Part shown: in pieces, positions 10,201 to 22,067 of the stretch | Layout: each line of letters opens with the position of its first letter | Numbering within the stretch: the stretch's first letter is position 1 | From: Antedon bifida | Taxonomy: Eukaryota > Echinodermata > Crinoidea > Comatulida > Antedonidae | Length of the DNA: 64,000 bases | Reading direction: 5' to 3' | NCBI GenBank assembly: GCA_963402885.1 | Contig: OY727103.1 | Location: forward strand, 4,812,501 to 4,876,500 | Notes under the pieces: generated by a model | What the model was told of the DNA's origin: nothing | Database searches by the model: none | The model's input: the letters and a program-made list of their open reading frames with translations, nothing else | Position numbers and translations under genes: made by a program

Positions 10201-13025
10201 GTATGTTGTTAGATCATCTCTCCACCTTCTTTTCTGTCTTCTTCTTTTCTGTCTTCCTCTTTTCCTCTTTCCTACCCTTGGTTGCCATTCTGTTAATCTG
10301 TATGTCCATCTATTATCTTGAAATCTTGCCACGTGCCCAGCCCATCTCCATTTTGACTGTCTTACTTTCTCCATTATATCTGTAACACCTGTCTTTTTTC
10401 TGATGCTTGTATGATTTACCCTGTCTCGAAGCGATAAGTTCATCATCTTTCTTTCCATTGCTCTTTGAGTAGTTGTAAGTTTCTGTTCAAGTTCCTTTGT
10501 TATTGCCCATGTCTCTGTACCATATGTCATAGTTGATAGCACACATTGGTTAAATAATTTCTTTCTCAGTGACATTGGTATATTTTTGTCAGTCAGCATG
10601 TGTTTGTGTCTGCCAAAATTCATCCATCCTGCTTTTATTGTTAACAGAACTTCCTCCTTCGTGGCGTCTTCCATTTTCAGTGTTTGTCCTAGATATTTAT
10701 ATTCTTTCACTTTTTCTAGTTTCCGGCCCTCTATTTCAATGTCTTCCTGTGTGTCAAAGTTAGTCATGTATTTTGTTTTGTCTTTGTGCATAGTTAGTCC
10801 GATTGATTTACTCTCCTTATTCAAACTTGAGCCTGGAGCCTAGAAACCATAAAAACTGTGTCAAGATGGGGGGCGCAAGGACCCACGTCCCATTATCCCC
10901 GCATGCGCACACTCAATTAACATGACCAGGAAAGAGTGAACACGATCTTCCATGATCACTGGTCGTCACAAATTGAAGCATTATAAATTTATGGTTATAA
11001 TTTTTTAGGTTGCAAAAGGTGAAGTGGACATGGCGATTGGAGGTGACCAAGGCGGGTCAGTTCGACTACCTGCTAGTTGCTGTGGAATCGTAGGCTTAAA
11101 GCCTACCCATGGTCTTATACCTTACACGGGTGCTCAAGCCATGGACTCGACAGTCGATCATTTAGGACCAATGACAAGGAACGTTACGGATTGTGCTCTT
11201 CTTTTGGAGGCAATAGCAGGATACGATGATGGTCTCGATCAGCGACAAAACCCAACAATCGTTGGAGAAAAATACACAGACGCAGTAAGTATGATTGTTC
11301 TTCATTTATATGCGGAAAAACATGCTGTTCATTATCAGATATGTAAAGCTCTGTCTACAATTATCAAACTATATGTGACAAAAATGTGATGTGCACATGT
11401 ATGGACATGGTGATGTCATATCACTGATATTTGGGCATATCAATACCATATTTAGGCACATCACATTTTTTGTCATACTAGTGTGGACACAGCTTTAGTA
11501 ATATAAACTGCAATATGTTATTTAAATCCATTTTATTTATAGTTGAAGTTTAAAACGCTCGATAATATTACGATTGGATTGTTGAAAGAAGGTTTTGAGC
11601 AGGATAACTCCGAGCATGTAGTAAATGAGTTGGTTCGAACAGCTCTTCAAAAAATTACAAAAATGAAAGCAAAAGTCACTGACGTTTCGGTACCATTGCA
11701 CAAGCAAGGTAAGATTTCATGTGTTATATTTCAATTCATAGAAAAGTGTTTAATAAATAAGTACAATGAACAACATTTTAGGTAATACACCACTAGGAAC
11801 GTTCCATAAAGTGGTAGTTAGGCCTATTTAATAAGAAAAGGTTGCAGAAGGATTTTTTTAAATGAAATATCGTTGAAAATAATTTATAGGTCCAAATATG
11901 TGGCTGTGTATAGGACATCAAGCGATAGCAGATACAATGCTACGAGGAGGCTGTAAGTAACATTTTAACCGTCATGCTCCCTTTGTAAAATGCCAACTCT
12001 CGTATATGAGTATAACTAAGGTAACTTATCTTAGATAACTAATAGGCCTACCATACTTTAAAAATTATTCTAATACTCATTATATTCTAGATATGGGGTG
12101 GTATTACGAATTTCCAGGCATCGAAATCATTCCAAATTCTCCCGTGAAACATTTGCTTTGAATTTTGCGATAAAACGTTGGGAAAAAAATATAATACTGC
12201 TGGTAACGAATATCATCTTTTTTTTAGGTTTTGGAAGTGGCCACAAAGGATTCTACTCCACCAGTATGATGGACGCTGTCGGCAGAGGTATTCAATCCCA
12301 ACCAGATGATCTACCATCTCCACTTAAGGTAGGCATCCAACATATCAATAACATCAACAAGAGTTTGTTTTTTGGGGAATAAATTCTTGTAACATGTATA
12401 ATATGTTTTAGAGTGCATGGATGTTGGGAGAATATATGAAACACGAATATCGAGGAAGATTTTACGGCAAGGCTCAGAATCTTAGAAGATTGTTGACAGC
12501 AGAATTTGATAAAATTTTTCAAGAGATTGATGTCATTGCTATGCCAACGATTCCGTTTCGAACTCCAGAACTGCAAAGAAAAGGCGCTTCAATCTCAGGT
12601 AATGATATTTTTTAATAAATTAACATTAATGTTATTTCAACTAGCTTCTGCTAACAATACGGCAGTTTAAGATTAATTATTTTTCCGAGTAACCTTGTGA
12701 GCACAGTTAGTTGGTGGTAGTTCACCAACTTATCCGGATATATAACTAAGCCTGAACGGGCCAATAGTCACATATACAATCTCAAAATACAAAAGATATC
12801 GGTCACTAACAAACAATTTACTATCGTTGTAATTTAGAATTGGCCAATAATAGTGGAAATAACTTGACGAATACATTTACATTTAACGTAACTGGTCACC
12901 CAGCGCTGACCATCAACGCAGGCTTTATAGACGGCCTACCAGTCGGGATGATGTTAGTTGGACGAATGTTTGACGAGAAAACACTTCTGAAAGTAGCGCA
13001 CGCTTACGAACAACTAGACCAATAG
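7244..13025 (+). CDS. Amidase-signature hydrolase 1 (Rhodococcus-type), ten exons
   Basis: Amidase-signature enzymes hydrolyse carboxamides with a Lys/cis-Ser/Ser triad. Exons: 7244-7250, 7847-8084, 9086-9258, 9862-10001, 11009-11284, 11543-11708, 11890-11952, 12228-12328, 12412-12598, 12838-13025; total 1539 nt, 512 residues. The frame stays open across all GT-AG junctions. Catalytic candidates by my count are Lys104 ([10 protein letters not shown]), Ser179 (SAGGSSSG) and Ser203 ([11 protein letters not shown]), spaced like the known triad of Rhodococcus amidase. The block [14 protein letters not shown] and the motifs [11 protein letters not shown] and [10 protein letters not shown] support that subfamily. 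There is no signal peptide or membrane segment, so it is probably cytosolic; the substrate is unknown. The start is a 7-nt coding exon (ATG GCA C) spliced to the VPYSSPP exon, matched by the paralogue. An ATG inside the intron at 7774 opens a longer reading frame, but that lacks a counterpart in the second gene. Confidence 0.9.
8350..8975. repeat. Minisatellite, 16-bp unit, in amidase 1 intron
   Basis: About 39 diverged tandem copies of GACATCATACAGAGAT fill this part of the second intron. Frequent variants are GGTATCATACAGAGAT and GACACCATACAAAGAT. Open frames on the minus strand here are by-products of the repeat. Confidence 0.95.
9488..9632. mobile_element. MITE family 1 copy in amidase 1 intron
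   Basis: The left end GATTGGTTCTCACTAGGACG and the right end TGTGGGAACCAAAC are followed by TTAA (9633-9636). The CCAATCACAAGCGACAG core faces GTGATTGGTCAAATCGC. Confidence 0.7.
10156..10824 (-). mobile_element. Non-LTR retrotransposon ORF2, C-terminal fragment
   Basis: This open frame of about 222 codons resembles the C-terminal part of LINE reverse transcriptases. Recognisable blocks are [44 protein letters not shown], and [16 protein letters not shown] near the end. The RT catalytic core and endonuclease are absent, so it is a 5'-truncated insertion. It lies antisense in the fourth intron of amidase 1. Confidence 0.85.
11347..11496. mobile_element. MITE family 2 copy in amidase 1 intron
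   Basis: The termini AAGCTCTGTCTACAATTATCA and AGTGTGGACACAGCTTTA are inverted. Inside are TGTGATGTGC, GGTGATGTCATATCAC and GGCACATCACATTTTTTG. The length of about 150 bp agrees with the copies at 19783 and 35836. Confidence 0.7.
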
Positions 13026-13985
13026 GACCACCATGATATTCAACGTAAACAAAGAAGTTGACCAATGAGAAACGACAGTTCAAATTATCCATCGTGATTG
13101 GCTGAATTACTTCCAAACTAGACCATGCATGTTATAACTCAATGTGAGACAATAGAATTTCGAATTTCCTCATAAAAAATACATCTATATTATATATAAG
13201 ATCTAGCTGTCCTCGTCTAAAGTCAATTTTTCAACAAATGTCTCGTACGTACGAATGATAGAAGACTTTGTAACTGTTGTTGACTATTAAGGGAATATGC
13301 TGCCTATAAAGTTCCAAACATATTTAAAGAATCATTGTAAAATGAAAAGATAACATAATAGATGCGAATTGATGTTTTTTTAAATAATAATAATAATAAT
13401 ATTGTTTTTGTTTTATTGGATATAAGTTATCACTTTACTTTCTGTATTTTTTCCTTAAATGTTTTACGTTTGTAAACTTTAGAATAAACAAATAAAATAA
13501 ATACATATTAAAGGTACAGTATTATTAATGCATATGTTAAAAACATATTTAATAATAAATATTAAAGGTACAGTACTAATAATAAGCGTGCAATGCATAA
13601 TTTATGTTAATATCATATTTAATAAATAATTATGTGCACTATTGCAAATGATACTGGTAGGTCTATTAAAAAGATATATTAAAGGTGAAATCTTCATTTA
13701 TAAAATGTATTTTCATTTCATATTCCTGCTATGAAGATTTCATATTCTTTAAGACATATATCATAATTATCTCCCCTATTAACAAAATGGATTGGCCCAA
13801 TTCTTATTTTTGAATCTGGATATGACATCACAATCACATCCATTTTATATTATATCGTAGTTTTGCCATACGGTGTATGTAAGTCCTTGAACATTGAACT
13901 GATTTGCCTTATTGCTGGTCGTCATATTTTGTGGTAAGGTAGGCTTACACGTTGTTTGCTAGGGTAGGTTACTGGGGAATTTAAG

Positions 13986-14200
13986 GCTCGGTCCCTGGAA
14001 AATTACAGCTCGGTCCCTGGAAAATTACAGCTCGGTCCCTGGGAAATTACAGCTCGGTCTCTGGGAAATTACAGCTCGGTCCCTGGGAAATTACAGCTCG
14101 GTCCCTGGGAAATTACAGCTCGGTCTCTGGAAAATTACAGCTCGGCACCTGGGGAAATGACAGCTCGGTCCCTGCGGGAATGACAACTTGGTCTTTGTGG
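13986..14200. repeat. Minisatellite, 22-bp unit
   Basis: About nine or ten copies of GCTCGGTCCCTGGGAAATTA with a CA spacer run in tandem. The first eight are nearly identical, and the last ones drift (GGCACCTGGGGAAATGACA, then TTGGTCTTTG). Confidence 0.95.
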
Positions 14201-14410
14201 TTGGAATGAACGTTTCTGAATTTGGATAGTACCGAGAGTAAGCCAATTCTCGGTACTGTATGTATCTATAGGGAGATATAGTACTGGGAATCAGGAGTAA
14301 AGACGCATTCTCTGCCTGGATTGTATAGCCTCAATTTCCCAGGCCTATATTATTTCAGCATTTGTCGAGTCGGCTTATAGTGCAAAACGCTATGTTTCTC
14401 CAGCGATTAA

Positions 14411-14556
14411 ACTTGGTTCTCACTAGGTTAACGCAAGTACGTAAACGCAAGTAGACCAATCACGACGCGACGGACCATCATCTATCGCGCCGTGATTGGT
14501 CAACAATTACTTGTTTTGCATTTCGTCCTTGTGTTGTCTACTAGTGGGACCCACGC
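14411..14556. mobile_element. MITE family 1 copy
   Basis: TTAA at 14407-14410 precedes ACTTGGTTCTCACTAGG. The core GACCAATCACGACGCGACGG faces CGCGCCGTGATTGGTC. It ends CTAGTGGGACCCACGC. The right TTAA is altered to GTTA. Confidence 0.7.
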
Positions 14557-14897
14557 GTTATTGTGCAGTGAATTTAAGGTAGTATACTGCAGATCAGTCG
14601 TATAACGAATGTTAAACATTTGCGCATGCGTCATTTCAAGTGTACCTCGTAAGATTATAACAGCCTAATAAACGGTACGATACACACGTATACGCTCCAA
14701 ATAAAATAATAAATAAAAGTTTATTGCAGGCCTTCATATTAATAAAATCATGATATTTATAATAAGGCCATTTCAAGAAGCCAATCAGAAAAAAGGCGAT
14801 AAAGTTAGCAGTACATTAATAGTATGTTTTGCTTATAATTGGTAGGCTTAGGAACTCTAGTCAGAAGAGAGAGACTGATCAAACACAATATTTAGCA

Positions 14898-17800
14898 ATG
14901 GCTTCATGTAAGTATATCAAGCTAAAGCTTGGTTTCAAATACAGACAGAACGCAAGTACGTAACTCATCAACGTAAGTAATTTTACCAATCACAAGCGAT
15001 GGATTATTCGAACAATCGCTTGTGATTGCTCGACTACTAAGTATATCAAGCTAACAAACAGTTCACACCTTTGGCCGTAAGAACTACGCAAGTACTTTTG
15101 ATGATTCTCGTCTCTTGTAATTGATCAAATTACTGTCGTTTCCGCTTACGTCATTGTGTGAATCCACCTTAGCTAACGCGTGCATTTAATTTATAATGTA
15201 CGTAACGTTTGTTGTCAAGTTGACAAGAAGGTAGGCACATACAGTATTAGTTACCGTACTGATTACTGTTTAAATGTTGCTACACAACTTTTGCTATTTT
15301 TCCTATCCATGTACCTGTTAAAAGGTAGCTCCGGGTAAAAAATGTATTTTGTTTATAACATTACACAATTATACAATCACCTTTGCTACAAAATTAATAA
15401 ATGACCCCAATAATAATAATAATAATAATATCCTGGATTTATATAGCACCTAATGCTGAACATTTTTTTTCTGTTGATCAAACTCGTATGGAAACATACT
15501 CCCATAATGCAGCTAGTAATCAGTTGTGTCTTGATCTAACCGAGTTCCCATTATACACCTGGGTGGAGTGAGGAAAACGATCTCGCGATCAGTAGTCGAA
15601 CGTCCAACACACTGCGCCACACGCCCTAACAATGGTACAGCCGAACGAGCATCGTGAAATAAGCACCAAGTAATTAAGCCTAATAACAAAACATGAACGT
15701 TTAATAAATGACTTTTTTTGAAGATGTACCATATAGTTCACCACCAGTTCGCTTACCTAGTTTAAAAAAGACGAAAGAACTTGCCCAGAGAATCGGAATT
15801 GATCTTAGTCAAGAAGAAGTAGCTGAATACAGGGATCTAATGAAGGATATCATTGGCTGCTACAACGAAATAGAAAAACTTCCAGAGATTACACTTCCAG
15901 TGAAGTACCCGAGACTACCGGGTTACAGACCTACGGCGGAGGAAAATCCGTTAAATGCGTGGTAAGTCATTATGTTTGTAAGATCTGAGCCTAGCCAAAA
16001 GGATGGATTACTGTATACATATTGATGACGTCACAAAATATTAATGTAAAGACTAATCTCAGGTTTTCTGTATTTTTTAATATGAACAAAAACATTAAAT
16101 AGGGCGCACTCTTTCGTTCTATGCATTCTGTATTCCGTTTAGTTTCTGAGCGCTTAATTTATTATATTTCCAATGTGGTTTTCTTAGGTATTGGAAGACT
16201 GACATCAAAGGAGCTTCAGAAGGATTACTGCAAGGAAAACGTATAGCTATGAAAGACACAATCGCCGTCTCTGGAGTACCTATGATGGGAGGATCATGGG
16301 TAATGGAAGGATATGTACCAGAGTTTGATGCCACGGTGGTCACCCGGGTTCTAGATGCAGGTTTGTTGTTTTTTGTCTAAAGATGTACAGAGAAATTATA
16401 CGTACAATTTTGCTAAGCCTAATTTAGTTATTTGTATTCTTCCAAAGGGGGAACAATTGCGGGTAAAGCAGTATGTGAGGACTGGTGCGTTTCTGGAGTA
16501 AGTTATATGGCAGCCAAAGGGCCGACGCTGAATCCCTGCGTCAACACGCACAGTGCAGGAGGGTCAAGCTCAGGTTGTGCGGTACTGGTAAGACGGTGTA
16601 ATCAATTAATATTTCGATGAATACTATATGGCTTAGGGAGAGACCCGAATTCCTCGGATTGGCACTCATAGACTGGGAGTTTGAACCAGAATTCAGAGTA
16701 AAGTTTCCTGAAGATTTTCATAATTTAAGATTAATTGTTTTTTCATGGTTGACTTATTTTCAAAGGTAGCAAAAGGTGAAGTGGACATGGCGATTGGAGG
16801 TGACCAGGGCGGGTCGATTCGACTACCTGCTAGTTGCTGTGGCATCGTAGGCTTAAAGCCTACCCATGGTCTTGTACCTTACACAGGTGCTCAAGCCATG
16901 GAACCAACAACCGATCATTTAGGACCTATGGCAAAGAACGTAAAGGATTGTGCTCTTCTATTGGAGGCAATCGCAGGGTACGATGATGGACTCGATCAAC
17001 GACAAAATCCAACAATCGTGGGAGAAAAATATTCAGATTCTGTGAGTATAGTAGTATAGTTAGTTAATTTTACTCATTATTATAAACTACTTGGCACACT
17101 TGGCGTATATTACCTATAATAAAAAGAAACAAAAAATTGACCGAAGAAAAACAGAAACGAACATGCAAAGCTGGCCATACATTTTGCTAAGTAAAAATTA
17201 AATTTTTTATTCAACTTTTTGTTCTCTTGTATCCTAAACCATTCTTGATTTGTATTTTGCAGGTGGAGTGTGAAAATCTCAAGAACATTACAATAGGATT
17301 GCTTAAGGAGGGTTTTGAGCAGCAAGGTTGTGACGAAAGGGTGAACAGTATTGTAAAGTCGGCTGTTTCCAAAATGTCAAAATTATTATTGACAAAGATC
17401 GTAGATGTTTCGGTTCCTTTACACAACCAGGGTAAGCCACATTTTCTAATACATAGAAAAAGACAACAGCCAAACAATGTACACAAAATAACCGTTTTCA
17501 GATTAGATAAGAAGGAAATGTATCAATTTGATTCAATTTGGTCAAAACACCCGATTAGGCAGCTGTCATTCGATAGTATCTAACAGATTATTGACAGTCA
17601 GTCAGATACAATTCTAAGTGTATTGAACACAATACACCTTATAGAATAAAAAACATAAACAACGAAAACAAAAGTATGAATAATACAAAACAGGTAACAC
17701 AGAGAGAGTTTCATAAAATATTCCAGAAAAAAATAATTTTAGGTTTGCGCTTGGTTTGTAAAGATTTTCTGTCATGAATAAAACATGCATTCAACATTGA

Positions 17801-20153
17801 CAAAGCAAGTAATAGGCTGATCAAGTTTGAAACGGTATTTCTAGGTAAAAATATAAGGTGGTGTATGGCACATCAAGGAATAAGTGACACAATGCTACGA
17901 GGAGGTTGTAAGTAAAAACATAAATTTCATATTTTGAAACTTTCTTGAGACTTTAGCTGAGAAGAATCGTTCCAACTAGGGCGATATTATGGTTATGCAT
18001 GGTTCCACTGAACCACTCGGCTACTCACTAACTATGTTGTGTGCACTGCTTTGCTTTTCATTTCCCAGGTGTGGGAAGCGGTCACAAAGGGTTCTATTCA
18101 ACCAGCATGATGGACGCTGTTGGCAGAGGGCTCCAGTCACAACCAAATGATCTTTCACCTGCAGTTAAGGTAATAACAATATGGATGTTCCTGGTCGTGT
18201 CGCAGCCACAGATAAACAGTTGATCTCCTGATTGCCTTGATGTAGTTCAGGCGTAGGTGGTATCTTATTAATCCTTCCCATCATGCAGATGTTTGTTATA
18301 GTTTGTTTTTTCATGGATACTATTTGGATTTGACAGCATATCAATAACCAATTCAAACTGTAAGAACACCTCGTCACTTCCTGTCTCAATTAACTAGACT
18401 AATTCCAAATTATTATTACATTTTTGAACAAATTAGACCATTCATTGATTTTCAATACGTCATAAATTTGCTATACTTTGCTATAATACTTGTAAAAGTC
18501 AATCACTCACCGCAATGTACACCAAAGCGAATAGGCGAACAACCACCGTTTATTTTCTGAAATAACATAGTATAGTACCGTATGTTTTACTTGGAGCCGA
18601 CAGTACTTTATTAATTAGTTGTTTAGTGAATGCCTATAACGACAGTGAGATGTTTGTTAATAGATAGATTGGATGTTGTCTTGACTAACTAAAGCTCTAT
18701 GTACACTATCAAACTAGTTTGACAAAAAAGGTGTGGTGTGCCCAAATATGGCAGTGATATTGACACATCACATTTTGTGTCACATACATTTTGTTTGTAC
18801 ACAAAGAACTAGATTTAGACAGAAAAGATTGAAAGGCGCATCTCAACTCAACAATGTATTGTTTTATCATCACTCAGTTTATTTCGTTTATGAAAACAAC
18901 CTTGTGAAAACACTAGTTTTAATTATTCAGCCTATTTTTCTGTGAATTTGTTAAAGCATTGCATTATATTAATTGTTTTTGTTAAGCATGTATTTAGATA
19001 ATGACATACATAACAAACTAAGACAAAAAAAAGATACCTTCATTCCTAACCTTAAAGTGGATCTTACAGAAGTAAAATATATAAGAAAAAAGATAATTCA
19101 GTAACAACAATATAATAAAATATATAGCTAAATAAAGCAAAATGTATAAATTATTCTAGTTAATTACATATCGAAATTCTAGAAATAATTAGTTAAATAT
19201 AGAATAAATATAGTTTATTAGAGCATAATTTGATTAGACAACATATACTAATTTTAACACAGTGTTCTTTTTTATTCATAGTTTATTATAGAATATTATC
19301 CTTTATCTTCCTAGTGATTCCTTACATTATACATTCAATTATACCCCAATATTATTAATTGTAGCGTGCTTGGATGTTGGGAGAATATATGAAACATGAA
19401 TATCGAGGGAGATTTTACGGCAAGGCTCAGAATCTTAGAAGACTACTGACTGCAGAATACGATAAAGTTTTTCAGGAGGTTGATGTTATCGTTATGCCAA
19501 CGATTCCATTCAAAACGCCAAAACTACCAGCAAAAAACACCCCAGTTGCAGGTACGGTTAGAACACATGCCAGTAATGCAGTAATTTGGTTTACACTTTA
19601 AGCTTTAAAACTATTTAAGAAGCTTTGGGGTAATCATACACATTGATGATTAGAATTACTGCTTAGCATACGTTACTGCAGTAAACATTTAGTTTTAGTG
19701 ACTACAACCACTATTCTACTCAATTCTATTTGAATAAACTATGTTCTACATAAAAAAAAGCTTATCAAACTTATCAAACTAAAGCTCTGTCTACACTATA
19801 ACATTTTATGTGATAACAAAATGTGTCCATATATGGACACGATGACGTCATATCACTACCATATTTGGGCACATTACATTTATTTTCACATAACGTTTGA
19901 TAGTGTAGATAGATTTTTAAATAGAATACAATATTTTATGTGTTTTGTAGCTCTGTTGAAAGAGGTTGGGCGAAATGTGACCAACACATCACCCTTTAAC
20001 GCAACTGGTCATCCAGCGCTGACCATCAACGCAGGTTTCTTAGATGGCCTACCAGTGGGGATGATGTTAGTTGGACGAATGTTTGACGAGAAAACTCTTC
20101 TAAAAGTTGCTTATGCCTACGAACAACTTCAACAATACACTTTGCTTCCTTAA
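14898..20153 (+). CDS. Amidase-signature hydrolase 2, paralogue of the first, ten exons
   Basis: Exons: 14898-14907, 15724-15961, 16188-16360, 16448-16587, 16766-17041, 17263-17431, 17845-17907, 18069-18169, 19365-19551, 19951-20153; total 1560 nt, 519 residues. Seven internal exons have exactly the same length as in amidase 1, which shows a tandem duplication of the whole gene. Catalytic candidates are Lys105 ([10 protein letters not shown]), Ser180 (SAGGSSSG) and Ser204 ([11 protein letters not shown]). The first coding exon is again tiny (ATG GCT TCA T) and joins the VPYSSPP exon. Exon 6 is one codon longer, and the C-terminus is extended to QQYTLLP. Differences cluster in the region after the nucleophile (exons 6 and 10), which could mean a different substrate range; that is inference. 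Confidence 0.9.
14933..15170. mobile_element. Two degenerate family 1-like elements in amidase 2 intron 1
   Basis: AAGCTTGGTTTCAAATACAG begins a copy with the ACCAATCACAAGCGATGG core (14933-15035). A second, weaker one follows (15059-15170), with CGCAAGTAC and GTCATTGTGTGAA ends. Confidence 0.45.
15410..15635. mobile_element. SINE-like repeat with TATAGCACCTAATGC core
   Basis: After a (TAA)n run come CCTGGATTTATATAGCACC, CACCTGGGTGGAG and a tail with GAACGTCCAACACACTGCGCC. This architecture is common to dispersed short retroposons of marine animals. A shorter diverged piece (AATAGCGCCTAATACAATGC) lies near 24705-24790. Confidence 0.45.
18170..19364. other. Long AT-rich intron of amidase 2
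   Basis: A 1.2-kb intron against about 80 bp for the matching intron of amidase 1. It contains a partial family 2 element (about 18691-18790: AAGCTCTATGTACACTATCA, TGTGGTGTGCCCAAATATGG) and low-complexity AT sequence. No gene is seen. Confidence 0.6.
19783..19918. mobile_element. MITE family 2 copy in amidase 2 intron
   Basis: The inverted ends are AAGCTCTGTCTACACTATAA and GTTTGATAGTGTAGATAGA. The centre is ATGGACACGATGACGTCATA, followed by CCATATTTGGGCACATTACA. Confidence 0.75.
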
Positions 20154-20465
20154 AGGATGAATTAACTGCTAAATGTTATGCCACCGATTCTATAATTAGT
20201 CTTCTAACTGGGATTTGAAACAAACAACTGCTGAACGCTAATAATGCGTGAAGCAGTATCTGTACAAGAAGATAGGCCTACCTCTATATTCTACTTCAAC
20301 AAGTTTCAATCATTAATACTTTTCTACACTGTATTAGGTCTATATTCATATGTATTTCTGTAATAAATAGTTACAGACTAATGATCGTTTTCATAACATT
20401 TGTGAGCATCACAATCATAGTCAATAAACTGCCTTCATATTTTAAGATTATTCAACCTTTCTTCA

Positions 20466-21290
20466 TCAAAGAACGAAAAAAATGAATAAATTGCTCATTC
20501 CACAGTTTACATAGGTAATTGTTAATAGTACAACTATCACATCAACATTGTACGAATATTTACCATCGCTGATTTCCACTAACGAACAATACAGGAAATA
20601 TACCACAAGTGGGGAAACACATACAACATATGTGCACACAATTACGAGAGTTGTCTTCGTAGCTTTGTAGTCTTTCGCGCGTTTTGATCTGGTTACAAGA
20701 TTCTCTATTGCGGCAATTTTTAGCTGCTGCTCTCTTGCTTTGAAATAAATAACAACATTGAAAATGCATATTAAGATGAGAATTATTAGACGTACAGTAT
20801 CGAACATTATGAAGAAGGTACCCATTTTAATGTACGTTATAATGAACGCGCCAGCAATTAAAATGAATATTCCAGTTACAATCATGGTTACAATTCCAAT
20901 ATTTACAATTCGAGGACTCATCAGCTGATGGTGACGAAAGGGGTAGACTATTGCTATGTATCTTTCGATTGCTAGCAAGCACAAAAGTAACTGTGATGTG
21001 AACACCACACACAAAAGAATAATGTCCAGTGAAAATTTAATTCTTGATTCGGCCTTTAAGAAGTTCTGAAAAGCCAAAGCACTACCAATTATCCCAGAAG
21101 TAAAATCAGTTATGCTTAAACTGAACTGAATACGTTTGGTCATGTTATTATGGTAAAGCTTTTTCCAGAAAATAAATGCAATCACGAATGAATTACTTAA
21201 CATTATCCAAATAGAAATAAATCCCGATATTGGTCCACATATTAAAGCAAAAGAATCTATTTCGGTTTCTTTCTCATCCGAGTAATTCAT
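20466..21290 (-). pseudogene. Class A GPCR 1, C-terminus lost by 28-nt deletion
   Basis: Single-exon rhodopsin-type receptor, 274 codons, with TM1 to TM6 in frame: TM1 Asn33, TM2 Asp62, and ERY at 109-111 after TM3. The paralogues continue after the glycine of SGM with NPIVYSFRNEQF. Here the reading passes from VNCGM directly into a shifted frame and stops (NLFIFFVL). Aligning the DNA with the copy at 23587 shows loss of 28 nt between two copies of GGAATGA. This removes the TM7 NPxxY motif and helix 8. The rest of the frame is undamaged, so inactivation may be recent. A short receptor could still be made, but signalling is doubtful. Confidence 0.75.
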
Positions 21291-22067
21291 GTCTTCGTCA
21301 GTAACTAAAAATCGTAACTCGAAACTGCATTTGAAGATTTGGAGATATCAACAAATCAAATATACATTTACAATCCGTTTAGTTCATCAATGGTGTAGCG
21401 TACTTCAGTGAATGTTCGCCAGTGCCCATTTAATTTAAACTCCTGCCGAGACTGATTAAGCTGTAACCATGGTAACCATGGAGAATTAATTAATTTTCTT
21501 CTCTTCTTCAATCTACCGATATACTTCTACCGATATTTTATGTAAGAAAAAGAGGGCGCTTTCGTTTACCGATTTTCCATTCTCACTCCTGAGGACGATC
21601 AAAGCATATTGAAATTGAAAATAAACTCACAGTTTTTTTTCAGAACTAGTATACGTGGTGTACCGCAAACTTTATATCAACATTTGATTTCGCCATGCAA
21701 ACATTCAACAATATATTTTACCGATTCAATTATTGTAATCATTAATAGCAAAATGACAGAAACGCGATGAGGTTATTTAAGACGTGTTAGATAGTGTTAG
21801 TTATTTTTAGAAAGTTAATAAATATGTTTTAATTAAGATGTAAACAACATTTAACATTTTCTACCATCTGGATATGATACAGTTAGTCAAATTGTTTGTA
21901 AGTTAAGTTTAAATTCGAGTTAAAGATGTATTGTCCATCAAAATATTTTGAATAGGCCATTTTGTATTGTTAATAAATAGGCCTAATCATGCTAATAGGA
22001 CGAGTAAAAGCATTCATATTGTACCAATCACAAAATATGTGAATGACACCCACATTTTCAACATTCT
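21291..22067. other. GPCR spacer 1-2, no gene seen
   Basis: AT-rich spacer with one TAGGCCTA (21978-21985). Its left end is the upstream region of receptor 1. No additional coding signal or clear transposon is visible. Confidence 0.5.

Larger units (their letters stand above)
13026..14897. other. Intergenic, amidase 1 to amidase 2
   Basis: The stretch has a degenerate family 1 element straight after the stop (about 13040-13125), AT-rich DNA with AATAAA-type signals (13480-13560), a 22-bp minisatellite (13986-14200) and another family 1 element (14411-14556). I see no gene. Confidence 0.6.
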
